From S010-17 sp036478895 (GTDB lineage Bacteria; Bacteroidota; Bacteroidia; Flavobacteriales; Flavobacteriaceae), in NCBI GenBank assembly GCA_036478895.1, contig JAZGEV010000087.1:1-21175 (forward strand): 21,175 bases of DNA. Reading direction: 5' to 3'. Positions 14,087 to 21,175 of the stretch are shown piece by piece. The position numbers and the translations under genes were made by a program. The first letter of the stretch is position 1. Each line of letters begins with the position of its first letter. The notes beneath the pieces were generated by a model, which was not told the DNA's origin, ran no database searches, and was given only the letters and a program-made list of their open reading frames with translations.

Positions 14087-15253
14087 TTAAACAACTATTT
14101 TTTTCAAATAATAGAAATTGTAATAATAGCGAACTCCCATAAAAATAAGTACTGGAATCATTGCCCAGTTATAAATTTGAATCTTCAACACCCAAAAGAT
14201 AATTCCAATAACTAATAAGCCTAATAGAATTAAATAATACGTTTTAAGAAATGATTTGTTTTTAAAGGCATAAAAAGCTACAATAAGGTTTGGTAAAAAC
14301 GCCCAAAAAACATTGTAATTATTTGCTGTGGTTTTATGATCTGTAAAAAACCATAAAAATACAATAACTAAGCCAACAATGCCAGTAGAGAAAAGTATGC
14401 TAAAGTCCAACAATTTATTTCGGGTATTATTTTTAAAATCTTTGTAGGTAATAAATAAGATAAATAATGCTAATAATGTAAAAACGACCATTGGCGTAAA
14501 AAAGGATTTTTTCACAATGTCTTGACGTTGCTTGTATAACGTTTTTGTTTGTTTTATTAAAGGTTTGTTGTTGGTTAATTGTGCATTGCTAAAATTTTCA
14601 AAAGCATAACTTGGTAAAAAAGTAAATTGTTTAGAGGTTGTTTTTTTATCAATTATAGAACTTAATGCAATGTCAATTCCAAATTTTGACCACGGATGAT
14701 TATCTAATTTTTGATAAATTAATTGCCTATGTGTATAATTACCTTCAAGTAATTCATCGTGATAATTCACTTTGTCTTTTAGAATAATACTAGTAACATC
14801 ACGTAATTTTGTTGAGCAATTATCATCAAAAAAATCATAATAATAATTTTTATTTTTTGGTTTTGCATTGTTTTCTAAAAAGTTGAAATAGTTTTGTTTT
14901 TCGCTAGCTGTTAGGTTAATGATTTGCTCGGTAACCTCTCTATTTTCATTTGAATAACCTTTTAAAAAATACGAAAATGGATAAGCAGCTAATGAATATA
15001 ATAATTGCCCTTTCATAAAATTAGTGTAGAAGTTGGGCGCATTAAAATCAAACATACCGTAATTGTAAACACGATCTAATCTAGATTTGTAATCATGAAC
15101 TCTAATGGCACTGTGTCCCCAAGTGTCGAATAGATTCTTTCCAGGCGCAACGGTTATAAAGCTAATTTCAGCAGTATTGGATAGTGTTAAGTTTTGACTA
15201 TAGCTATTAAGTATGAATATAAAAAACGAAGTAATTAATAGAATTTTTTTCAA
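14087..15253 (-). CDS. DUF4105 / Lnb-type protein: periplasmic domain plus five membrane helices (candidate lipoprotein N-acyltransferase)
   Basis: The 388-residue protein starts at a TTG that gives the ideal signal MKKILLITSFFIFILNSYSQ. The periplasmic N-terminal domain has the family's conserved pair: WGHSAIRV with His47 and DNCSTKLRD with Cys146, the kind of Cys/His pair used by papain-like acyltransferases. The C-terminal third has about five hydrophobic helices from roughly residue 255 (TPMVVFTLLALFILFITY, then LLDFSILFSTGIVGLVIVFLWFF, and three more). In Bacteroides a DUF4105 protein, Lnb, has been reported to N-acylate lipoproteins; whether this paralog does so is inference. Its neighbour upstream is the PorV2-like barrel, 40 bases away, and a -7 box lies between them. 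Confidence 0.85.
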   Translation of the reverse strand: MKKILLITSFFIFILNSYSQNLTLSNTAEISFITVAPGKNLFDTWGHSAIRVHDYKSRLDRVYNYGMFDFNAPNFYTNFMKGQLLYSLAAYPFSYFLKGYSNENREVTEQIINLTASEKQNYFNFLENNAKPKNKNYYYDFFDDNCSTKLRDVTSIILKDKVNYHDELLEGNYTHRQLIYQKLDNHPWSKFGIDIALSSIIDKKTTSKQFTFLPSYAFENFSNAQLTNNKPLIKQTKTLYKQRQDIVKKSFFTPMVVFTLLALFILFITYKDFKNNTRNKLLDFSILFSTGIVGLVIVFLWFFTDHKTTANNYNVFWAFLPNLIVAFYAFKNKSFLKTYYLILLGLLVIGIIFWVLKIQIYNWAMIPVLIFMGVRYYYNFYYLKKIVV

Positions 15254-15284
15254 AATAAATTGTAATTTTTAAAATTGTTTTTTG

Positions 15285-15292
15285 CAAATATA
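15285..15292 (-). promoter_or_regulatory. -7 promoter box for the DUF4105/Lnb-type gene
   Basis: Minus-strand TATATTTG, a perfect TAnnTTTG, 31 bases before the TTG start at 15253. It overlaps the gap after the PorV2-like stop codon, so the gene can be expressed separately. No well-spaced -33 element is evident; a TTTTG occurs upstream but only 15 bases away. Confidence 0.45.
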
Positions 15293-15293
15293 A

Positions 15294-16358
15294 TTACCTA
15301 AAAGCACCAAAATCTAATTTTACAGAAAAAATATTGGAATATAAAGTACCGCTTGCATTACCAATATTAGTTAAGGCGTAATCAACTTGAATACCATTGT
15401 ATTTAAAACCAACTCCAAAACTTGGTTCTAAAGAAAGCGACTTGCTAGAATCAATATTTTGATGCTGTTGAAAATTATTTACACCAGCTCTTAAGTAAAC
15501 CATATCCGTATAAGCTAATTGAAAACCAGCCGCAGGATCAATACTTACAAAGCTTGTGGAAATAATATCATTAGTTTTTAAGAACCGCATGTTTAGATCA
15601 ATTTCGGTTGTAAGTTTAAAATCGTGTCCAAATTCAAAGACTCTAGAGATTCCAAATTGTGCTTTTGGTTTAGTTAATTCTAAGGTTTCAGGTGCTTCAT
15701 TATTTTGTCCAGGAATGGCATTGCTTATTCTTGCGAATGCATCAGAATCAATACTCCAAGCATTAAATGTTGTTGTAATATCACGTAACATTAAACCTAA
15801 TTTGTAGTTTTCGGTTTGATACTGTAAACCTAAATCTAAGCCAAATCCCCAAGAGTTTGCAAAATCACCAATGCGTCTATGAATAATTTTCGCATTAAAA
15901 CCTACATCAAAGTTTTTTAGTAATTGATGTTTTGCGAAGGCTAAATTTAACGCCATATCTGCAGCATTAAATTTACTAACTCGGTTAAAATTTATATTGC
16001 CATTACTGTCAATCAATTCAGTTGTGTTTAAAATATCATCAACAGAAAACCGTATGAATGATATAGCAACGGCACTTTCGCCATCAATTGGCTTTGCAAA
16101 CGCGGCATAATCGTATTTTGCGATGCCTTGAAAGTATTCGGCGTGCATTATACTAGCTTGAGAGTCTTCTAAATTAACGAGTCCCGCAGGATTCCAATAG
16201 ATAGCGTTTACATCGTTACTAATTGCATTTACGGCTTTTCCCATACCAAACGAGGCAGCATCAACTCCAATATTTAAAAATTCATTGGAATAGTTACGCG
16301 CAATTTGAGCTTGCGTTATTTGAAAAGTAAATAATAAAAGTAGTCCAATTTTTTTCAA
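15294..16358 (-). CDS. PorV/PorQ-family outer-membrane beta-barrel protein (PorV2-like)
   Basis: A 354-residue FadL-like beta-barrel protein. After the signal MKKIGLLLLFTFQITQAQ the mature protein begins RNYSNEFLNIGVDAASFGMG, then AISNDVNAIYWNPAGLVNL, the hallmark of the PorV/PorQ (UPF0164) family linked to type IX secretion. Alternating hydrophobic strands continue to a C-terminal NIFSVKLDFGAF with a terminal aromatic residue typical of outer-membrane barrels. I chose the TTG at 16358 because an in-frame TTG further upstream (16397) overlaps a -7 promoter box and would add 13 residues before the signal. PorV itself shuttles T9SS cargo to the sortase; the PorV2 branch is found alongside it but its role is less defined. 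The T9SS cargo in this window makes that link meaningful. Confidence 0.85.
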   Translation of the reverse strand: MKKIGLLLLFTFQITQAQIARNYSNEFLNIGVDAASFGMGKAVNAISNDVNAIYWNPAGLVNLEDSQASIMHAEYFQGIAKYDYAAFAKPIDGESAVAISFIRFSVDDILNTTELIDSNGNINFNRVSKFNAADMALNLAFAKHQLLKNFDVGFNAKIIHRRIGDFANSWGFGLDLGLQYQTENYKLGLMLRDITTTFNAWSIDSDAFARISNAIPGQNNEAPETLELTKPKAQFGISRVFEFGHDFKLTTEIDLNMRFLKTNDIISTSFVSIDPAAGFQLAYTDMVYLRAGVNNFQQHQNIDSSKSLSLEPSFGVGFKYNGIQVDYALTNIGNASGTLYSNIFSVKLDFGAFR

Positions 16359-16394
16359 TGTATTTAAAAATCTTAAGTGTTTGTATTGAATAAC

Positions 16395-16402
16395 CAAATT
16401 TA
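16395..16402 (-). promoter_or_regulatory. -7 promoter box for the PorV2-like gene
   Basis: Minus-strand TAAATTTG, a perfect TAnnTTTG, with a predicted start near 16388 and a 30-base leader to the TTG at 16358. It lies in the 72-base gap after the YheT-like stop codon. No -33 TTG is evident. It decides the start codon choice for the downstream gene. Confidence 0.5.
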
Positions 16403-16430
16403 CGGTTAGATATTGTATATTATAATGATT

Positions 16431-17402
16431 TTAACTATTTTTTTTAATAAAATCTAATATTTTATACTCAAGCCATCGTTCTTTTTTTAGGAAAAATCCT
16501 CTTGTAAAACCAATGTGTCCACCATAGTTGGTTTGTAAAAATGTAAAAAAAGGATGATTTTTTGATTGATTTATAGGTAAACACGTATTGGATAAAAAGG
16601 GATCGTCTTTGGATGAAATTAACAAAGTTGGCTTAGTAATAAATTTTAAAAATTGATTGGCACTAGATTGTTTCCAATAATCATCTGCATCAATAAATCC
16701 ATGTGTTGGCGCTGTAAAAGCTGAATCAAATTCTGAGAAATTTGTTGCGAATATTATTTTTTGTTTATCTAAACCTGCATCGGGAAACCGTTCAATTTTT
16801 TCTAACGCTTTAACTTTAAGTGTTTTTAAAAAACCATTCATGTAAATTTTATTTTCCCTAGCCGATATCGCATTAGAAGAACCTTTTAAATCACAAGGTG
16901 CAGAAATAGCGATTGCAGATTTTACAATGTTGGGAATAGTATCGGCATATTCGCCCATATATTTAAGTGTCATATTTCCGCTTAAGCTGTAGCCGATAAT
17001 ATGAATTTGTTGATACTTATAGTTTGCTTTAATGAAATCGATGACTTCGATTAAATCGGAAATTTTTCCACTATGATAAGAGCTAAGAAGCTTATTAGCT
17101 TCTCCACTACAACCTCTCATATTGTATGCGATAACATCGTAATTGTTTGTATTTAAAACCTCTGTAATGCTATGAATGTAATTTGAATCCGAGCTGCCTT
17201 CCAAACCGTGTATTGCAATAACAACCTTTTTTGAGTTGACTGATGAAACATCCAAATCAATAAAATCGTGATCTTTGGTAGACATACGTTGTCTGATAAA
17301 ATCAATTTTAACCTTACTTAGAAAATAACGATACAACGTATTCACATGCTTGTTCCTTAAAAGCAAGTGAGGTTTAAAAGAGGTGTTTTCTATAAAAGGC
17401 AT
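16431..17402 (-). CDS. YheT-like alpha/beta hydrolase (COG0429)
   Basis: A 323-residue cytoplasmic alpha/beta hydrolase with no signal peptide. The N-terminal leader FKPHLLLRNKHVNTLYRYF is typical of the YheT branch. The oxyanion-loop HGLEGSSDSNYI is at 65-76, the nucleophile elbow IIGYSLSGN at 135-143 with Ser139, the acid in SSKDDPF (Asp266 or Asp267), and His296 in YGGHIGF. The elbow reads G-Y-S-L-S where the family usually has G-x-S-x-G. Substrate is not known for the family; putative esterase or hydrolase activity is inferred from the triad. It follows the TraR/DksA-type gene after 46 bases, in the same direction, so it is probably in one unit with tatD. Confidence 0.92.
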   Translation of the reverse strand: MPFIENTSFKPHLLLRNKHVNTLYRYFLSKVKIDFIRQRMSTKDHDFIDLDVSSVNSKKVVIAIHGLEGSSDSNYIHSITEVLNTNNYDVIAYNMRGCSGEANKLLSSYHSGKISDLIEVIDFIKANYKYQQIHIIGYSLSGNMTLKYMGEYADTIPNIVKSAIAISAPCDLKGSSNAISARENKIYMNGFLKTLKVKALEKIERFPDAGLDKQKIIFATNFSEFDSAFTAPTHGFIDADDYWKQSSANQFLKFITKPTLLISSKDDPFLSNTCLPINQSKNHPFFTFLQTNYGGHIGFTRGFFLKKERWLEYKILDFIKKNS

Positions 17403-17448
17403 TTTTTTGTTTTCAGTATTTAGTATTCAGTGTTTTTTAGTGATTTTT

Positions 17449-17775
17449 CTAATCTACACAATGTACACAAAACGGACTATGTGGCATGATTAAAATACGC
17501 ATTATAGGAATATCCTTTTTACATCGCGCACAAATTCCAAAATCCGAATCTTCTAAATTTTGTAATGCAAAAGTTAAACTTTTTAGTTTTAGTTCTGCTT
17601 TGCGTAAAGCGTTATCGTTTATAGTTTTGTTGTTTATAGCATCCATACGACTTACACGTCCAATGGCACAATCTGGCGCAATTGGTTTTGTAAATTCTTT
17701 TAATGTTGTAATGGATTTCGTTGTTTTTTGTATCTCTAATTCAATTTTTTGACGAATTTCTTTTTTGTTTAGCAT
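17449..17775 (-). CDS. TraR/DksA-family zinc-finger protein
   Basis: A 108-residue cytoplasmic protein. The N-terminal two thirds form an expected alpha-helical coiled-coil (KEIRQKIELEIQKTTKSITTL, then ALRKAELKLKSLTFALQNL), and the C-terminal end has a four-Cys zinc finger: CARC at 82-85 and CVHC at 103-106. The tip region PDCAIGRVSRMDA is conserved in short Flavobacteria members. DksA/TraR proteins bind the secondary channel of RNA polymerase and, with ppGpp, alter initiation; this is the likely class of role but specific targets are unknown. It starts 3 bases after the tatD stop codon, implying translational coupling. Confidence 0.9.
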   Translation of the reverse strand: MLNKKEIRQKIELEIQKTTKSITTLKEFTKPIAPDCAIGRVSRMDAINNKTINDNALRKAELKLKSLTFALQNLEDSDFGICARCKKDIPIMRILIMPHSPFCVHCVD

Positions 17776-17778
17776 AAT

Positions 17779-18546
17779 TTAAATTCCAAAAATTGCTTTT
17801 GAGTTTTGAGTTGTTACTGATGCTATTTCTTCCAAAGATACATTATAAATTTCCGATAATTTTGTAGCAACATTAAGTAGATAACTACTTTCGTTTCGTT
17901 TGCCGCGGTAAGGTGTAGGAGCAAGGTAAGGTGCATCAGTTTCTAGCACAATTTCAGACAAAGGAATTTGATTTAAAAATGTGTCAATTTTCCCGTTTTT
18001 GAATGTAACAACACCACCAATACCTAGTTTCATTCCATAGCTAACGGCTTTTTTCGCTTGTTCTAAATTCCCTGTGAAACAATGGAAAACACCAAAAAGT
18101 TCATCATCATTTACGTCTTCCAACACTTCAAAAACTTCATCAAAAGCATCTCTACAATGAATAACAATAGGTAAGTTTTTTTCTTTTGCCCAATTGATTT
18201 GCATTTTAAAAGCTTCTTGTTGTTCTTTTATAAATGTCTTGTCCCAAAATAAATCCATGCCAATTTCGCCAACAGCATAGAAATTTCGTTTATCCAACCA
18301 ATCTTTCACAAGTTTCAACTCTCCTTTATAATTTTCTTTAACATGAGTTGGATGTAAACCCATCATTAAAAACATATTTTTTGGAAATTGTTTTTCTAAA
18401 TCAAACATTGCTTGTGTTGTTTCAGAATCTATTGCAGGAATGAAAAAACGTGTTACACCATTGTCAATGGCGCGTTTAACCATTAATTCACGATCCTCAT
18501 CAAATTGAGAAGCGTATAAATGTGTATGTGTATCGGTTAATATCAT
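17779..18546 (-). CDS. TatD-family metal-dependent hydrolase (deoxyribonuclease)
   Basis: A 255-residue amidohydrolase-fold enzyme. All metal-binding landmarks are present: THTHLY with His7 and His9, AVGEIGMDLFWD with Glu94, IVIHCRD with His130, FGVFHCFTGN with His155, and VLETDAPYLAP with Asp204. TatD proteins are Mg-dependent 3'-5' exonucleases acting on DNA and RNA, with a suggested role in repair of oxidative damage. At 255 aa it has the standard length. It is the first gene of a minus-strand cluster; the TraR/DksA-type gene starts 3 bases after it, and it diverges from the EptA-type gene. Confidence 0.96.
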   Translation of the reverse strand: MILTDTHTHLYASQFDEDRELMVKRAIDNGVTRFFIPAIDSETTQAMFDLEKQFPKNMFLMMGLHPTHVKENYKGELKLVKDWLDKRNFYAVGEIGMDLFWDKTFIKEQQEAFKMQINWAKEKNLPIVIHCRDAFDEVFEVLEDVNDDELFGVFHCFTGNLEQAKKAVSYGMKLGIGGVVTFKNGKIDTFLNQIPLSEIVLETDAPYLAPTPYRGKRNESSYLLNVATKLSEIYNVSLEEIASVTTQNSKAIFGI

Positions 18547-18563
18547 TGTTAATTTTTAGTACG

Positions 18564-18571
18564 CAAAAATA
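18564..18571 (-). promoter_or_regulatory. -7 promoter box for tatD and the genes after it
   Basis: Minus-strand TATTTTTG, matching TAnnTTTG, 17 bases before the tatD ATG. With the plus-strand box at 18592-18599 it makes a divergent promoter region of under 80 bases. No -33 TTG is evident. Confidence 0.45.
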
Positions 18572-18591
18572 GCATTTTTGAATAACTTATC

Positions 18592-18599
18592 TATCTTTG
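18592..18599 (+). promoter_or_regulatory. -7 promoter box for the EptA-type gene
   Basis: TATCTTTG, a perfect TAnnTTTG, giving a predicted transcript start near 18606 and a leader of about 17 bases. It decides the start codon: an open frame extends upstream to 18578, but that part would not be transcribed, so the ATG at 18623 is the start. No -33 TTG at standard spacing. Confidence 0.55.
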
Positions 18600-18622
18600 T
18601 TTTTTTTAATAAAAATTATAAA

Positions 18623-20302
18623 ATGCTAAAATTCACGAAACAACATTTATATATATTATTTGTTGTTATTATTATTTCATTGCCAAATTTATTATTAGGT
18701 GTTATTGGACAAGATTCTATTGTAGCATCTTCATTAAAAAAGATCGTATTTTTAACGTTTTCTTTGGCAATTGTCATGTTGCCGTTATTGTTTTTAAAAC
18801 CAAAGTACTATGCTTTAATTGCTGTTTTACTATCGCCAATTATTGTGTTTGAATTGTATAGTGTACAGTTGTTTAAAGCGCCATCTTCAGATGAAGCTAC
18901 TGCATTACTTTTTTACACCAATTCTTATGAAACTAAAGAATTATTAAAAAGTAGTTTAAAATATGTTGTTATATTTTTAGCACTCTTTATGTCATTACTT
19001 TTTTCAGCTATAAAATTGAAGAAGAATTTTAAATTAGAAAAAAGTCAGAAATTATTAATTGCAACGTTTGTTTTTATAGTTTTTATTGGATTATTTATAA
19101 GAGATTTTAAAATTGCAAAAACATTTGAAAAAGAGTTTGTAACCAAAGTAGATTTAGCTTATTCACTAATGCGAAGCAAAGTTAAAAAAACGTTCCCAAC
19201 AGGAAATTTTTTAAAATTAGTGAGTGCTAAAAAGGGTATTAAAAGTATTAAGAATTATCAAGATAACATTAAAAATTTTAAGTATAACGCCTTCAAAAAA
19301 GACACCATTCCACAACAAGAAATATATGTTTTGGTTATTGGTGAAACCGCTCGAAAAGCTAGTTTTAGCTTATGTGGTTACGATAGGAACACCAATCCAT
19401 TGTTGTCTAAAAAATCAAATATAACCTCATTTAACAATGTAAAATCGGCTGCAAATTTAACATCAATAGCTTTGCCTTTTATAATGACAAGAGCCACTCC
19501 AAATAATTTAACACCTAAACTAAGCGAACCAGCAATAATGGCAGCCTTTAAAGAAAGTGGTTTTAAGACCTATTGGCTTACAAATCAAGCAGCAGGTTTG
19601 GATAATGTTTTTGCATTTTATTCGCGTTTGTCAGATTATTATAAAAATATAGCAGTAAGTATTGATGTAGCAAAACATGATGAAGCATTATTACCCGAGT
19701 TAGATATTGTTTTAAACGATAAATCGACGACTAAAAAATTTATTGTAATTCATACTTTGGGGAGTCATTTTAGATACAATTACCGTTATCCAGATAATTT
19801 TGAGGCATTCAAACCTACATTGAGTAAAACATTATCCTTATCTGGAAATTCAATAAAATTAAAGCAAGAAAATATAAATAGTTATGATAACTCTATTTTG
19901 TATACGGATTATATTCTATCTCAAATAATCGATCGCGTAGATAAAACAAATAGTATTTCTTATATGTATTACATTTCCGATCACGGAGAAAATCTATACG
20001 ATGATGATAAAGAACTATTAATGCATGGTTTTGTAAATCCATCAAAATATGAAATTGAAGTGCCTTTGATAATTTGGAACTCGAATGCTTATAATGATAA
20101 ATACCCAAGTAAAACAGCTAATTTAAAACGCTTTAAGGATAAAAAAATAACAACAACAAATGCGTTTCATACACTTTTGGATATGGCTAATATTACGTAT
20201 AAAGAAGAAAATTTACAAAAAAGTTTCGTTTCCAAAGAATTCGATACCATTCAAAAGAGAACCTTATTATCGGTTGATAATAGAGTTTTAGAATTGGATT
20301 AA
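18623..20302 (+). CDS. EptA-type lipid phosphoethanolamine transferase (alkaline-phosphatase superfamily, sulfatase-type domain)
   Basis: A 559-residue inner-membrane enzyme. Five N-terminal membrane helices lie at about 9-29, 40-58, 62-80, 112-131 and 143-159, followed by a periplasmic catalytic domain. That domain contains VIGETARKASFSL with Glu241 as metal ligand and Thr242 as the expected phosphoenzyme nucleophile, the histidine in TLGSHF, and YYISDHGEN with Asp453 and His454 (metal ligands), then HGF near 470. Members transfer phosphoethanolamine from phosphatidylethanolamine to lipid A or core sugars, lowering negative charge. The stretch after the nucleophile (SAANLTSIALPFIMTR) lacks the Cys residues found at this place in EptA/MCR enzymes. 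That is an observation; whether it changes substrate or just removes disulfides is unknown. fabG follows after 141 bases with its own promoter. Confidence 0.88.
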   Translation: MLKFTKQHLYILFVVIIISLPNLLLGVIGQDSIVASSLKKIVFLTFSLAIVMLPLLFLKPKYYALIAVLLSPIIVFELYSVQLFKAPSSDEATALLFYTNSYETKELLKSSLKYVVIFLALFMSLLFSAIKLKKNFKLEKSQKLLIATFVFIVFIGLFIRDFKIAKTFEKEFVTKVDLAYSLMRSKVKKTFPTGNFLKLVSAKKGIKSIKNYQDNIKNFKYNAFKKDTIPQQEIYVLVIGETARKASFSLCGYDRNTNPLLSKKSNITSFNNVKSAANLTSIALPFIMTRATPNNLTPKLSEPAIMAAFKESGFKTYWLTNQAAGLDNVFAFYSRLSDYYKNIAVSIDVAKHDEALLPELDIVLNDKSTTKKFIVIHTLGSHFRYNYRYPDNFEAFKPTLSKTLSLSGNSIKLKQENINSYDNSILYTDYILSQIIDRVDKTNSISYMYYISDHGENLYDDDKELLMHGFVNPSKYEIEVPLIIWNSNAYNDKYPSKTANLKRFKDKKITTTNAFHTLLDMANITYKEENLQKSFVSKEFDTIQKRTLLSVDNRVLELD

Positions 20303-20375
20303 TATTTTGTTATATTGATTAAAATCAGTTATTTATGGTTCAATAAGTGCTTTTGGTAGATTAAAAACCCTTATA

Positions 20376-20411
20376 TTTGTTAAAAAAATATTTTTATTTG
20401 TTATACCTTTG
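20376..20411 (+). promoter_or_regulatory. Candidate fabG promoter
   Basis: TACCTTTG (20404-20411) matches TAnnTTTG perfectly and is 32 bases before the fabG ATG. A TTTG at 20376-20379 may be the -33 element, but the 24-base spacer is a little long. The 141-base gap between the EptA-type gene and fabG holds no convincing terminator. Confidence 0.5.
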
Positions 20412-20443
20412 TAATATATTAGTGTTAATTGATAAAAAAACAA

Positions 20444-21175
20444 ATGAAATTACTAGAGAATAAGAACGTTTTAATTACAGGCGCAACAAGAGGAATTGGG
20501 AAAGGAATTGCGCAAGTTTTTGCAAAACAAGGAGCCAATGTTATTTTCACATATAGTTCATCTGTAGATGCAGCAAATGCTTTAGAGAAAGAATTAAAAG
20601 CGTTAGGTGTAAATGCAAAAGGATATCAATCCAATGCTGCAGATTTTAATGAAGCTCAAGAGTTGGTTGCCAATGTAGTAGAAGAATTTGGATCGGTAGA
20701 TGTTTTAATAAACAACGCAGGTATTACCAAAGACAATTTGTTAATGCGTATGAGTGAAGAAGATTTTGATAAAGTAATTGCTATAAATTTAAAATCGGTT
20801 TTTAACTTAACAAAAGCAGTTATAAGACCAATGATGAAAAAACGTAACGGCTCTATAATAAATATGAGTTCGGTTGTTGGTGTAAAAGGAAATGCTGGAC
20901 AAGCAAACTATGCAGCTTCAAAAGCAGGGATTTTAGGTTTCACTAAATCGGTAGCTTTAGAATTGGGTTCACGAAATATTAGATGTAATGCTATTGCACC
21001 TGGTTTTATTGAAACAGAAATGACAGCTAAATTGGATGAAAATACTGTAAATGAATGGCGTAAATCCATTCCGTTACAAAGAGGTGGAAGCCCAGAAGAT
21101 ATTGCAAATGCTTGTGTTTTTTTAGCAAGTGATATGGCAAGTTACATTACCGGTCAAACGTTAAACGTTGACGGA
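20444..21175 (+). CDS. fabG: 3-oxoacyl-[acyl-carrier-protein] reductase, 3'-truncated
   Basis: NADPH-dependent short-chain dehydrogenase for the first reduction of the fatty-acid elongation cycle; cytoplasmic, acts on ACP-bound substrates. The frame is open for 244 codons and is cut by the window edge just before the end; the family usually has about 245-250 residues, so only a few are missing. Visible motifs are TGATRGIG at 12-19 (cofactor loop), NNAG at 90-93, the catalytic Ser143 in MSSVVG, and Tyr156 and Lys160 in YAASK, spaced exactly as Ser138, Tyr151 and Lys155 in E. coli FabG. IAPGFIETEM and YITGQTLNVDG complete the match. ATG chosen because it follows the promoter and gives the standard N-terminus. 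Note the link to the ACP phosphodiesterase frame elsewhere in this window. Confidence 0.96.
   Translation, partial: MKLLENKNVLITGATRGIGKGIAQVFAKQGANVIFTYSSSVDAANALEKELKALGVNAKGYQSNAADFNEAQELVANVVEEFGSVDVLINNAGITKDNLLMRMSEEDFDKVIAINLKSVFNLTKAVIRPMMKKRNGSIINMSSVVGVKGNAGQANYAASKAGILGFTKSVALELGSRNIRCNAIAPGFIETEMTAKLDENTVNEWRKSIPLQRGGSPEDIANACVFLASDMASYITGQTLNVDG

Noticed and set aside
17403..17448. Short direct repeat (CAGTATTTAGTATTCAGTG) before the YheT-like gene
   Set aside because: Only a couple of imperfect short copies in AT-rich spacer DNA; not a regular array, no CRISPR spacing or mobile-element ends.
18578..18622. Longer N-terminus for the EptA-type gene
   Set aside because: The promoter box TATCTTTG at 18592-18599 lies inside it, so it would not be transcribed from that promoter; the ATG at 18623 begins the expected first membrane helix.
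20303..20340. Weak hairpin (TGATT...AATCA) after the EptA-type gene
   Set aside because: A 5-bp AT-rich stem with no T tract; too weak to call a terminator.
1..21175. tRNA, rRNA, CRISPR arrays, transposases, phage genes, defence systems
   Set aside because: I looked for cloverleaf-like GC-rich islands, regularly spaced repeats and hallmark proteins on both strands and found none; every long open frame has a housekeeping, envelope or regulatory assignment.

Overview
The window comes from a member of the Bacteroidota, most likely a marine-type Flavobacteriaceae. The evidence is strongly AT-rich DNA (roughly 30% GC by eye), a protein ending in a type IX secretion (T9SS) type B sorting domain, a PorV/PorQ-family protein, DUF4252 and DUF6252-like proteins, many short-signal lipoproteins, and repeated perfect matches to the Bacteroidota -7 promoter box TAnnTTTG in front of genes. 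It looks like chromosomal housekeeping and envelope sequence. I see no insertion sequence, integrase, phage gene, CRISPR array, rRNA or tRNA. No gene-free stretch reaches 300 bases; the longest gaps are about 130-146 bases and hold terminators or promoters.

Layout. (1) 2-4857, cell-surface block: the 3' part of a large T9SS-exported protein with Ig-like modules and an Asp-rich calcium-binding stalk; a strong terminator; an M61-family lipoprotein metallopeptidase with a PDZ domain; a bidirectional terminator; and, on the minus strand, a lipoprotein carrying the same Asp-rich module as the first protein. (2) 4956-7901, plus strand: a cysteine desulfurase, kdsB (CMP-Kdo synthesis for LPS), and a duplicated DUF6252-like lipoprotein. 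(3) 7906-11811, minus strand, in transcription order: mgsA, arsC and an acpH-acetyltransferase fusion in one tight cluster, then a small ABM-type monooxygenase and a peptide-type ABC substrate-binding lipoprotein. (4) 11902-13956, plus strand: an ECF sigma factor, a membrane-spanning putative anti-sigma factor and two DUF4252 proteins, closed by a palindromic terminator. (5) 14087-18546, minus strand, in transcription order: TatD nuclease, DksA/TraR-type zinc-finger protein, YheT-like hydrolase, PorV2-like barrel and a DUF4105/Lnb-type membrane protein. (6) 18623-21175, plus strand: an EptA-type lipid phosphoethanolamine transferase and the start of fabG, cut by the window edge.

How it works together. 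The theme is the cell envelope: T9SS cargo and a T9SS-associated barrel, at least five predicted lipoproteins plus a candidate lipoprotein N-acyltransferase, LPS precursor synthesis and modification, fatty-acid synthesis, and an ECF regulatory operon whose products are secreted or membrane-bound. The oddest locus is the mgsA-arsC-acpH cluster. There the acyl-carrier-protein phosphodiesterase frame has ATC where the family's initiator ATG belongs, begins 6 bases after the arsC stop codon in the same frame, and runs without a stop into a GNAT acetyltransferase. I see no clear new defence or mobile system; the findings are therefore modest and mostly structural.
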